A DNA stretch of 64,000 bases, taken from NCBI GenBank assembly GCA_016714535.1, contig JADKDR010000006.1, forward strand, positions 310,001 through 374,000. Direction: 5' to 3'. The stretch comes from Bacteroidota bacterium. Lineage in GTDB: Bacteria; Bacteroidota; Bacteroidia; AKYH767-A; OLB10. Both the position numbers and the translations under genes were made by a program. A model generated the notes under the pieces. The model searched no databases. It worked only from the letters and a program-made list of their open reading frames with translations, and was not told the origin of the DNA. Of this stretch, positions 1-8,055 are shown in pieces (positions within the stretch are counted from its first letter, which is position 1; every line of letters begins with the position of its first letter).

Positions 1-2203
1 CACTTGCAGCGGTATATGCCAAATGCGAAGTGCTGTTGCGCGCTACAGGTATACAACTAGAAGTAATATCTCCCGGACGCGGGCGCGTATTGAACAAGCG
101 TATATCGTCAACTGTAACATTGCCATTGTTGGTAAGGGTCAATCGGTACTGAACTGGCGATCCGGCTGAGGCATCTGTTGTTGTGCTAAAATTCCCGCCA
201 TTGGTGCATCGAACTTCGAGCATTGCCGTTAGCAGAAGGCTTTCGTTTACTTCTATATTTACAACATTTGAAACTTTCGGTACAGTATAATTTGTTCCTG
301 TAAAATTAAAAGTATTTTGAACGGTAGTGGATGCTGTGAAAGGTCTAACTCTTGCCTGAAACTCAACAATAAATTTATTGGTTAAATCACAAGATGGCAA
401 ATTTGCATTGCTTATTGTAATTGTTTGTCCATTAATATTTGATGCAACTGGGGAGCTACCTGGAAATGCAAAATTTGGCATAAAGGAGGAAGAGGTGGGA
501 CATATCTGATTCCCGTAATAATATGCTATTGATTGAGGTAGGATATCAAAAATATTACTCACTGCATCGGTTATCAAACCATTAGTTACATTGGCCGAAC
601 CGGTATTCCATGCATTTAATCTAAACGTAACTATATCATTTGGCAATACCGATTGATAATAACTGCATGAGCCATTGTTTACAATCCATTTTTGAACTTT
701 TACATTTGGTTTACATGCAACAGGTTTTTTCGAAATTGTTGATGTCCTGGTTTCATTTGCATTATTTAGTATATAATTTACGGTAGCTGTATTTGAAACA
801 TTCACATTGACTTGCGCTGTACTATTTAAAGAAAAATCGAGACTATTGGTTATGGTTCCAAAGGCTGGGAATGTGGAGTATCTCCATTGTAGTTGCGTTA
901 TTCTACAGCCTGGTAAATTACAATTCATTACATTATTAGACTGAACAAAAATATGAAGCGGAACAGGTGATGGATATTGCACCAAGCCACTATTGGTTGT
1001 AGCATACCATAACTCCACTGTTGCACCTGCTGGTGGCACAGGTGTCGTAATTTTTCTTACATCAACAGTAGCTGGAATATTATCGCTGATTACCACATTG
1101 CTGGTTGGTAAATGGGTATTGGAAGCATTAAATTGAATATTGTATTGTGGGTTTTTACCTACTTGCCCTTCTTCATAGCATCCGCCCGGGCAATACTCAG
1201 TTCCTTGCAAAAGTGTTTTGCTTAATGTTGGCTGAGTAATAACCGCATCACAACATATACTAGTAAATTGAAAAGTTCTTTGAGTTGATTGCATGCATTT
1301 TCCAGCTTGACAGCAGTCTGTTCCACTTAGCCTTGCCCTTGTTACATAGTTTGTATTCAACTGAAATAAGCTACATGGAAATTGAACTTTAAAAGTTATC
1401 AGATGTGAAATTTCAGGTTGTAAATAATTTGGTACCGGTATATTGGCTGACCAACGTGTTACACCATTAGGGGCATTACCACAACCCGGACTCGTATTTG
1501 AAAAAGCAAGAGGCACCCCTTTATAAATCACTCCATGTACAATTGCACCTGTAGGCAGGTCAAGGTATATACGGGGATTTCGTAATCGAATTGCTCCCCT
1601 GTATGTTTGCGGATGAGTTAGGTTTGTAGTGATATTAAAAATGCCTCCTAAGCACCGGCTTGCTGCCGCTGCAGGAGTACCTACGATCCATTGGTGGTAT
1701 GCATTTATTTCACGCTGTAAATTGTTTGAATTAAATGTGCCGCATCCGCCATTATTTCCAGTGAATGTGACTGATGACGAAAAAGTTATTTGATTTAAAC
1801 CATAGCCCGGAAGTGGCCAACCTCCTTCACAAATTTCTCCCCACTTGGTGCGCAGGTTAAATTGAATATTGGCAACACTACCCGGAGTACCTGTAATAAC
1901 TAATGTTGTAACAGAATTGTTTTGATTAAAAGATGTGTTTGGTGGAAAAATGCTACTCGTATTTCCTCCTTGAAAAAATGTGCCACCTTCTATTAAAACA
2001 TTACTCCAATCAATACATGAATTATTGCCGGTAAATGACAATGTTGTTTGCACCTGATTACAATTTAAGGGAAAAGTAAATGCCAGATCAACAATAAACG
2101 GGTCATCACTTAGCAATGGATTAGGGCCTTGAAATGTCAAGTTTTGCGTTCGTGATACGAATGAACATACCAAAAGCAGCAGGATTGAAAATAATTTTTT
2201 CAT
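1..2203 (-). CDS. Large secreted repeat-domain protein, 3' end outside the window
   Basis: An ATG at 2203 opens a minus-strand frame that I translated to base 1 without meeting a stop, giving at least 734 codons. The first 20 residues (MKKLFSILLLLVCSFVSRTQ) are a typical signal peptide. The mature part is rich in Asn, Thr and paired Cys. Around residues 325-345 and 460-480 it shows DUF11-like (conserved repeat) features, such as SNTATVNYIL, and near residue 690 LTNNGNVTVDDIRL. Such modules are extracellular beta-sandwiches in Bacteroidota surface proteins. A T9SS sorting domain is expected at the missing C-terminus but cannot be seen. Its promoter is the copy at 2233-2319, also present upstream of the next secreted gene. 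Substrate or partner is unknown. The start is well supported by signal peptide and promoter spacing; the function is only a class assignment. Confidence 0.82.
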   Translation of the reverse strand, partial: MKKLFSILLLLVCSFVSRTQNLTFQGPNPLLSDDPFIVDLAFTFPLNCNQVQTTLSFTGNNSCIDWSNVLIEGGTFFQGGNTSSIFPPNTSFNQNNSVTTLVITGTPGSVANIQFNLRTKWGEICEGGWPLPGYGLNQITFSSSVTFTGNNGGCGTFNSNNLQREINAYHQWIVGTPAAAASRCLGGIFNITTNLTHPQTYRGAIRLRNPRIYLDLPTGAIVHGVIYKGVPLAFSNTSPGCGNAPNGVTRWSANIPVPNYLQPEISHLITFKVQFPCSLFQLNTNYVTRARLSGTDCCQAGKCMQSTQRTFQFTSICCDAVITQPTLSKTLLQGTEYCPGGCYEEGQVGKNPQYNIQFNASNTHLPTSNVVISDNIPATVDVRKITTPVPPAGATVELWYATTNSGLVQYPSPVPLHIFVQSNNVMNCNLPGCRITQLQWRYSTFPAFGTITNSLDFSLNSTAQVNVNVSNTATVNYILNNANETRTSTISKKPVACKPNVKVQKWIVNNGSCSYYQSVLPNDIVTFRLNAWNTGSANVTNGLITDAVSNIFDILPQSIAYYYGNQICPTSSSFMPNFAFPGSSPVASNINGQTITISNANLPSCDLTNKFIVEFQARVRPFTASTTVQNTFNFTGTNYTVPKVSNVVNIEVNESLLLTAMLEVRCTNGGNFSTTTDASAGSPVQYRLTLTNNGNVTVDDIRLFNTRPRPGDITSSCIPVARNSTSHLAYTAAS

Positions 2204-2232
2204 AATAATATTGTTTAATTGATTTGATACCA

Positions 2233-2319
2233 ACAAACGTATATTGCTACCGTCAACCAACAAAGCAATATCATACCTGTGCTAATTTTATTTAAACTAA
2301 CGTTGGTATTAAACAATCG
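2233..2319 (-). promoter_or_regulatory. Duplicated promoter/operator module, copy 1
   Basis: Read on the minus strand, it holds TTTG (2264-2261), a 19-base spacer and TACGTTTG (2241-2234). This exactly fits the Bacteroidota sigma-A promoter pattern TTTG-N19-TAnnTTTG, about 30 bases before the ATG at 2203. The 59 bases from 2261 to 2319 differ at only one position from 4304-4362, whereas the spacer has diverged, so sequence upstream of the -33 box is the more conserved part. It contains AACGTTGGT (2299-2307), a match to the degenerate LytTR-family half-site. Confidence 0.8.
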
Positions 2320-2340
2320 ATTTCTAAGATAAATCATCAT

Positions 2341-2373
2341 AAAAAAAAGCCGGAAGAGAAATTTCTCTTCCGG
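2341..2373 (-). terminator. Intrinsic terminator after the orphan sorting-domain fragment
   Basis: A perfect inverted repeat, CCGGAAGAGAAA/TTTCTCTTCCGG (2350-2373), is followed on the minus strand by eight T (2348-2341). It lies about 35 bases after the stop at 2409 and also insulates the promoter module at 2233-2319. Confidence 0.85.
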
Positions 2374-2408
2374 TTTATTACTGCTCTTGACATATAGTGT
2401 TGAGAAAA

Positions 2409-2654
2409 CTATTCCTTTACAAATCTACCATTATGCACAACCTGATCCAATTGCATTGCTTTAATAATATACATACCTGCAGGTAATTTGCTAACATCAA
2501 TGGCCTGTGCTTTTGTACCGGTTATTGTATTTGTTTGCAACAAGCGGCCATCAAGTGTATATATGCTTTGGTGCGTTACCATATCATCAGCTACATTACT
2601 AGTATTAAATTTTTGTATGCAATGAATGGTTTGGTTGGCTCGAATTTTAATCAT
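2409..2654 (-). CDS. Orphan T9SS type A sorting-domain fragment, probably a gene remnant
   Basis: The 81 residues contain little beyond the second half of a T9SS type A C-terminal sorting domain: IYTLDGRLLQ (about 31-40), IDVSKLPAGMYIIKAM and a final basic/aromatic segment NGRFVKE. The usual upstream YPNP strand and any cargo domain are absent, and there is no signal peptide, so on its own it could not be exported. It sits between two secreted-protein genes that share a promoter module and has its own strong terminator. The simplest reading is the tail of a third tandem paralogue whose body was deleted. The ATG at 2654 may simply be the first Met in a remnant frame. A short expressed protein is possible but less likely. 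Confidence 0.5.
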   Translation of the reverse strand: MIKIRANQTIHCIQKFNTSNVADDMVTHQSIYTLDGRLLQTNTITGTKAQAIDVSKLPAGMYIIKAMQLDQVVHNGRFVKE

Positions 2655-2790
2655 GATTCTATTTATTTCTTAAAATCATTGGAATTTTCTGCAAACTCAC
2701 CTTTTCCTTTATCGCTCATTTTAAAATTTCAAAACTCAACTTTTATAATAAGTATAAATAAGCATCTTTCCATTATAAATTTTAATAAAA

Positions 2791-2822
2791 AAGCAAAAAA
2801 GGCTGCTATAGATGCAGCCTTT
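2791..2822 (-). terminator. Intrinsic terminator after the 2845-4245 gene
   Basis: A 9-bp stem AAAGGCTGC/GCAGCCTTT (2798-2806 with 2814-2822) and a 7-base loop are followed on the minus strand by a T-rich tract. It lies 23 bases past the stop codon. Confidence 0.82.
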
Positions 2823-2844
2823 CCTTATAATAATAAGTAACAAT

Positions 2845-4245
2845 TTAGTTCCTGATAAATTTAGAAGTTTCAATTACAATATTATTTTCAAGTACTTGTA
2901 TTAAATAAATCCCCTTTGCAAAACTAGAGACATCAATTTTCTCTTCAGTGTTGCCCGCTACAGTTAATGATTGCAATAAACGACCATCAATTGAAGTAAT
3001 TTGAACTTCATTCTTAGCATTTTCATCGCCTGACAAGACCGCAATATTCAAGAAATTTTCTGAAACGGGATTCGGATAAATGCTTAATATACCGGAGGTT
3101 GATTCATCTATGCTTCCTAAGCGAGGGTTGCAAGTGGTAAATGAATTGTAACAAGCTTTAGTTGAAAAACTACTAGTACAAGTTGGATAAATCGCTCTTA
3201 CTTTCCAGGAAAAACATTTATTGAGGAAGAAATTTGTAATTGTCCAATTATTTGTTGACACATTAATCGTATAAGTATTAGCATTGGTTAAAGTAGGGCA
3301 ACAATCTCCATCATTAGTTCTAATTTGAATTTGATAACTTGTAGCACCCTGCATTGCATTCCACGTTAATATTTTATTTCCACCTTGATTTAATCCGCAT
3401 GTTAAAAAGGTAGGCGGTGCACATGTTGGTAATACACAATTAGGCAACGGCCCACAAAAGCTACATGGTGCAGCTGCACCGCCACCAGGGTTCTGAAAAC
3501 ATTCTTGTTGTCCATAGCATACTTTGCCACAAGCAGACTCCAATACCCGAATTACCAAATAACACTTTCCAACCTGAACAGGAAATAAGAAATCATCAGC
3601 ATGATTACTGCTATCTAAAAATGTATAATAATTATTTATTTGATTATATTCATAAATTATCCAAGTTTGGTGAATTTCCAAATTTCCATATTTATTATGA
3701 CCACTTGGAAACAAGTTGTTGACAAAACCATTTCCTACAATAAATAGCGCAAACGCACCATTTAATGAATTACATGGAGTTGAATTCTTAATGCAAACAA
3801 GATCAAAAGCCTGAAAACTCTCTTCATAGGGATCACAGGCATTGGAAACTGCCAATCGTACTTTGTAATTTCTACTATGCGATAATTTATAATTTGGCTG
3901 AGTTGCCAATAAAAATTGTGACAAGTTTATAGAGAAGACTTGTCCATTATTCCATGCAATACTGTTCATATTATATCCATTAATAGTTCCCCATACGAAA
4001 GGCGCAAAAGGACCGTCAGCATCTTCTCGTTCTTGAATGGCAATTTGAAAGCTCGTCTCGAATTGACTTCCACCACCAATTAAGTATATGTCTTCCCCTA
4101 AACAAAACTCAGTCATTGGTTGCCCATACTGGGAATTGCTCAAATAGAAACTGCTTATCGGTGGATCACATTGGCCAAAGGATTTTTCAAAAATACTAAC
4201 GCTAATTAGCATTGAATAAAATAATACATAAAATAATTTTTTCAT
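2845..4245 (-). CDS. T9SS-exported protein with a fibronectin III-like module
   Basis: 466 residues. A signal peptide covers about 1-25. A long central region of unknown fold follows, with Cys-rich stretches such as CSFCGPLPNC. Near residues 290-370 is an FnIII-like module (TWNAMQGATSYQIQIRT ... CFSWKVRAIYPTC). The last ~80 residues are a T9SS type A sorting domain: YPNPVSENF, DGRLLQ, IDVSSFAKGIYLIQV and the terminal KFIRN. It is therefore expected to be exported by the Sec and type IX systems and attached to or released from the cell surface. Its promoter module (4276-4362) is duplicated upstream of the gene at 2203. The LytTR/histidine kinase pair lies immediately upstream. No enzymatic motif was recognised. 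Confidence 0.88.
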   Translation of the reverse strand: MKKLFYVLFYSMLISVSIFEKSFGQCDPPISSFYLSNSQYGQPMTEFCLGEDIYLIGGGSQFETSFQIAIQEREDADGPFAPFVWGTINGYNMNSIAWNNGQVFSINLSQFLLATQPNYKLSHSRNYKVRLAVSNACDPYEESFQAFDLVCIKNSTPCNSLNGAFALFIVGNGFVNNLFPSGHNKYGNLEIHQTWIIYEYNQINNYYTFLDSSNHADDFLFPVQVGKCYLVIRVLESACGKVCYGQQECFQNPGGGAAAPCSFCGPLPNCVLPTCAPPTFLTCGLNQGGNKILTWNAMQGATSYQIQIRTNDGDCCPTLTNANTYTINVSTNNWTITNFFLNKCFSWKVRAIYPTCTSSFSTKACYNSFTTCNPRLGSIDESTSGILSIYPNPVSENFLNIAVLSGDENAKNEVQITSIDGRLLQSLTVAGNTEEKIDVSSFAKGIYLIQVLENNIVIETSKFIRN

Positions 4246-4275
4246 AATTTAATTTTTTTAATTGTTTAACATGGG

Positions 4276-4362
4276 ACAAACGTATATCCCCACCGTTAAT
4301 CAGCAAAGCAATATCATACCTGCGCTAATTTTATTTAAACTAACGTTGGTATTAAACAATCG
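4276..4362 (-). promoter_or_regulatory. Duplicated promoter/operator module, copy 2
   Basis: On the minus strand it reads TTTG (4307-4304), 19 bases, TACGTTTG (4284-4277), matching the Bacteroidota promoter consensus, about 30 bases before the ATG at 4245. The 59 bases 4304-4362 match copy 1 at 58 positions. A LytTR-like half-site AACGTTGGT lies at 4342-4350, about 35 bases upstream of the -33 box. The module begins only 14 bases after the response-regulator stop codon, so the secreted gene is probably transcribed separately from the kinase operon. Confidence 0.8.
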
Positions 4363-4375
4363 TAAAAATTTATTT

Positions 4376-5140
4376 TTAACGCACCTTGCTGAATAGCTCC
4401 ATGAACTCGGCACGCTTGCGAACCGCAAGCGGCACAAGGGTTTGGTCGCGTAGTTGTATTTGATTGTTGTTAGTTAGATTACTAACATAGTCCATGTTTA
4501 TCATGTGCGATTTGTGACAAAGAAAAAAACCATGATGCTGCAACGAGGCGGTGTATCTTCCTATATTGTAACTACTTGTTAGTGTGCCTTTCGATTTTGT
4601 ATGTATGCGCGAGTAGCGATCCCATCCTTCTATATGTATTATATCTTTTATATCAATCAACTCTGTTTGATTATGATTATATACAGCCAGTTTGTGTTCT
4701 CTCACATTGCTTTTTTCCATGTTGTACAATAGCGCATCGTACAGTTGTTTTTTTTGTTTCAGCTCCAGACGTTCGCGCACAAGTTGCAGCGCAGCCTTTA
4801 TATCTTCTACAGCTACCGGCTTTAGCAAGTACGCCAATGCCAGGCAACGTATGGCATCAAGCGCATACTCCTGATGGCTTGTTATAAATACTATTTCAAA
4901 ATGGATAGTTGAAAATCGCTTTATTAATTCAAACCCTGTTTCCTGAGGCATTACAATATCCAAGAAAACAACATCTGGATTGGTTTCAATTATTTTTTGA
5001 TAGGCTTGCTCAACACTATTTGCGGTTCCCACAATTTCTACTTCGGGCAGATGTTCGGTCAATATGTATTGCATGGCTTGCAATACTTTATTCTCATCAT
5101 CTACCAGCAGGCATTTTATTTTACTAGTCGAATTTAACAT
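4376..5140 (-). CDS. LytTR-family response regulator
   Basis: 254 residues. Residues 8-125 are a receiver domain: acidic pair D14-D15, phospho-acceptor D61 in VVFLDIVMP, the switch region FITSHQ and the conserved Lys in LLKPV (about 107). Residues 150-252 are a LytTR DNA-binding domain, with IEGWDRYSRIHT and the typical HKSHMINMDYV segment. It is the cytoplasmic partner of the histidine kinase at 5134-7935. The two frames overlap by 7 bases (GTATGTTAA), so translation is probably coupled. LytTR regulators of this architecture control nearby surface or secreted genes, and a conserved module with a LytTR-like half-site lies just downstream. That regulatory link is inference. Confidence 0.93.
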   Translation of the reverse strand: MLNSTSKIKCLLVDDENKVLQAMQYILTEHLPEVEIVGTANSVEQAYQKIIETNPDVVFLDIVMPQETGFELIKRFSTIHFEIVFITSHQEYALDAIRCLALAYLLKPVAVEDIKAALQLVRERLELKQKKQLYDALLYNMEKSNVREHKLAVYNHNQTELIDIKDIIHIEGWDRYSRIHTKSKGTLTSSYNIGRYTASLQHHGFFLCHKSHMINMDYVSNLTNNNQIQLRDQTLVPLAVRKRAEFMELFSKVR

Positions 5141-7935
5141 ACGTTACTAAAAATTAGTTTTACTACTGTTCCCTTATATTGAGGCGCATTATCATCCAAA
5201 TTGGTTATGGTACATTGCAGAGCTCCCGGCTTAATACGATTTACAATTTCCAGTTTTTCCTCAAATATTTCCATGGCGCGTGAGCTTATTATTGAGTTGT
5301 TGTGCTGTTTAAATTTTTTGGAATTTTCAACGCCAACTCCGTTGTCGGTTATGGTTATGTGCAAGTCAGCTTTTATTTTGGTAAATGTAAGGTCTAAAAT
5401 TCCGTGGTCAATACGGTGAAACAAGCCATGCTGTATTGCATTTTCTACAAATGGTTGCAGCAGCATGGTATTTATTTTTACATGCTCAAGGTCAATGTTC
5501 GGGTCAATGCTGATGTGATATTCAAACTTGTCTTCGTAGCGTAACTTTTCTAACGTCAAATATCTTGTGAGTAATTCTATTTCATCCTTTAGGTTGATAA
5601 ATGATTTGCGCGAGGCTTCAAGATACTGCCTTACCAACTTCGAAAAACTTGTAAGAAAATGCTCAGCCTCGGCTTTCTTATTTGCCTGTATATATGACTG
5701 AATGGCCGCCATAGAGTTGTATATAAAATGAGGATTCATTTGGGATTCGAGTGCATTTAATTTCAACTCCTTCATACTTAACTCCAATGTTTTAATTTTA
5801 TTTTCCCGTTCGGCCTTTGCCTGTATCCTATTGCGATATAGCCATATGACAGCGCCTAACACCACAAAATTCACTAATAAGCGAAATAGCAATGTTCCAT
5901 ACCATGGGACTTTTACAGAAAATTTTTTCTCTAATCTTGCGAGCACATCTCCGGTAAATTTATTTGTTGCTGTAACGGTAATTGTATACTCTCCTGATTT
6001 CAACTCCTTTAGTCGCAAGTAATTGGTTTCAAGCAACGTTGGCTCAGTATTTTCATTAAGTATATAGGAGTATTGTATTTCATCTACATAATCAAAATTA
6101 AACAAACTAAAATACATTTCAATATTTTCGAACGTGTTAGGCGCACTGAATAAGGGCAAAGACGTAAACTCAACACTATCGCACATAGCCTTGTATAATA
6201 ATAGGGCTTTAGGCTTAGGCGGATTTGGATTAAATGCTATTTGCAGAATTTCATTTCGCATAATTGCGTTAAGCGTATCATTGTTAATATAAAAGTCTAT
6301 AAGGTCATTACCATTAATACCATCCTGCGTAGTATATGCTATACGGGGCGAGAGCGTATCATTTTGCAATCGATAGTAATATATACCTACATCATTTGAA
6401 AACACAATGCCCCCCTTGGCAAACAAAAATTTATTTACCGTCAGGTTGGTTGATACTTTTCTAATTGACCCTGAAGAAATTTTATAAATCCCCTGCCCAT
6501 CAGTGCCAATAAATATATCACCTGTTTGTGGATGTTGATTTACATGAGTTATAGAAAGTGTTTTAAAATAAGGTTCATATGAAATGGTATCGTTACAAAT
6601 AAAATTCCTGTTTAAGACATAGATATTGTATTTAGAAAAAAAGTAAATGATGCCATCCTTGTCAATAAATGAAAGCTGGAAACGTTCATTATCAACAAAC
6701 AGTGGCAGTTCCCTAATCGAATCATGCACAAGACAAAGTAATGATGCCCGTTGCATTTGCCGGCTTATTAGCAATGTATCCTTATTGTAATAATTAACTC
6801 TACTTGGGACAGATGGTTCAATACCGGTAAATTTCTCCATATATTTATAAGGAAGCCATTTGCCACTTTTATTTTCAAGCATAATTGGTTTGGAGAGGGT
6901 AATTATAAACTCATCATTATGAAAAAAGGGAGAAGCAAATCTTACTTTCGGAATAGTGTACTTATAATTAAATGTAAATGATGCAGTGTCAAACGAATAG
7001 ATATTGTTATCCATATCCGCATACAAGTTTGATTTGTTATATGGTATTATTGAACTTAATGGAGATGCAGTGTTTAGATCAAGTCGCTTCAGGCTTCTGT
7101 TTTTCTTTTTATACAAGTACACCCCCTGTTCGCGCGTAGTTGCCCATATGTTGCCATCATTATCTAAGTAAACTCTATTTAATGCATTTGGCAAGGTGTA
7201 TTGATACTCCATTTCTAAACTATCCTGATTAAATAAGTGCATTCCTATGCTGGATGATAAAATCAGTTTCCCATTTTTAAAAACAGGCGATCGATAATGA
7301 ATATCCTTTGCCGAATATAATGTATACGTTTTTTTACTCTTCAACAACGTCACCTCTGCTGTATCCCTAAAGGCATTATATTCAATAGTATAATTATTAT
7401 TGTAATAAAAATTTGTTTGGGTATTCTGTATTGAAGGCTTACTGACCTTTGAAACGAATTTATAATTATTGTTTTCATACATAAGTACAAAACGAATGGA
7501 CGTGTCATTGCAATAAATATTTCCATTTTGATCAGACTCTAATAAGTTGATCGAATAAGTTCCCGGCAGATCAACCGCCTTTTTTACCTCCTCATTTTCG
7601 ATATAATATAATGAACGGTCATACACATGAATCCATATTTTATTTAAAGAATCAATGCTTAAAAACCAAATATCATTGGAGGGCAAGCCATCGTTGATTG
7701 AAAAATTTTTGAACCTGTGTCCATCATATCTACTTATGCCACGTGTGCTATAAAACCACATAAAGCCTTGGTAGTCTTGCAGGCAACCATATACTGAATT
7801 GGAAGCAAGGCCATCCCCTTTGGTAAAAACCCGATCAGGCTTTCCCAATCGTTCAATGATATGTTGTCCATTTACACTCCTTAAAGTAACCAAAGCGAGT
7901 ATGCACGCAACAAGAAATATGACTAATGGTTTCAA
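5134..7935 (-). CDS. Histidine kinase with periplasmic Reg_prop propeller and Y_Y_Y domain
   Basis: 933 residues. A signal or anchor segment covers 1-24. Residues ~30-570 form the two-component regulator beta-propeller (blades such as GLASNSVYGCLQDYQGFMWF and IFIGTDGQGIYKI). A Y_Y_Y-type beta-sandwich follows at ~600-675, then one membrane helix at ~680-702. The cytoplasmic His_kinase (LytS type) region has the phospho-acceptor His at about 736 in MNPHFIYNSM. The ATPase domain has N-box PFVENAIQHGL (about 827-837) and DNGVGV (about 863). The start is unusual: the frame opens with TTG at 7935 directly after an in-frame TAA, and no ATG precedes the hydrophobic segment. Either TTG is used or a small indel removed the true start. 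The ligand sensed by the propeller is not known. Confidence 0.92.
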   Translation of the reverse strand: MKPLVIFLVACILALVTLRSVNGQHIIERLGKPDRVFTKGDGLASNSVYGCLQDYQGFMWFYSTRGISRYDGHRFKNFSINDGLPSNDIWFLSIDSLNKIWIHVYDRSLYYIENEEVKKAVDLPGTYSINLLESDQNGNIYCNDTSIRFVLMYENNNYKFVSKVSKPSIQNTQTNFYYNNNYTIEYNAFRDTAEVTLLKSKKTYTLYSAKDIHYRSPVFKNGKLILSSSIGMHLFNQDSLEMEYQYTLPNALNRVYLDNDGNIWATTREQGVYLYKKKNRSLKRLDLNTASPLSSIIPYNKSNLYADMDNNIYSFDTASFTFNYKYTIPKVRFASPFFHNDEFIITLSKPIMLENKSGKWLPYKYMEKFTGIEPSVPSRVNYYNKDTLLISRQMQRASLLCLVHDSIRELPLFVDNERFQLSFIDKDGIIYFFSKYNIYVLNRNFICNDTISYEPYFKTLSITHVNQHPQTGDIFIGTDGQGIYKISSGSIRKVSTNLTVNKFLFAKGGIVFSNDVGIYYYRLQNDTLSPRIAYTTQDGINGNDLIDFYINNDTLNAIMRNEILQIAFNPNPPKPKALLLYKAMCDSVEFTSLPLFSAPNTFENIEMYFSLFNFDYVDEIQYSYILNENTEPTLLETNYLRLKELKSGEYTITVTATNKFTGDVLARLEKKFSVKVPWYGTLLFRLLVNFVVLGAVIWLYRNRIQAKAERENKIKTLELSMKELKLNALESQMNPHFIYNSMAAIQSYIQANKKAEAEHFLTSFSKLVRQYLEASRKSFINLKDEIELLTRYLTLEKLRYEDKFEYHISIDPNIDLEHVKINTMLLQPFVENAIQHGLFHRIDHGILDLTFTKIKADLHITITDNGVGVENSKKFKQHNNSIISSRAMEIFEEKLEIVNRIKPGALQCTITNLDDNAPQYKGTVVKLIFSNVC

Positions 7936-8002
7936 TTACTATTTGAGGCTAAATTTTTCAGGAGATGAAAGTAATTAATTCTGTTCTATTAAACAGAGGA
8001 AC

Positions 8003-8034
8003 AAAAAAAAAACGGCACAATTTAAATTGTGCCG
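8003..8034 (-). terminator. Intrinsic terminator after the broken anchor-B gene
   Basis: A perfect 11-bp palindromic stem CGGCACAATTT/AAATTGTGCCG (8013-8034) is followed on the minus strand by ten T (8012-8003). It lies 22 bases after the stop at 8056 and about 70 bases before the histidine kinase start. Confidence 0.87.
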
Positions 8035-8055
8035 GTCTATCTAAAGAAAAGAATT

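Noticed and set aside
2535..2840. 101-codon plus-strand ORF
   Set aside because: It is antisense to the sorting-domain fragment and runs across a minus-strand terminator; no family features.
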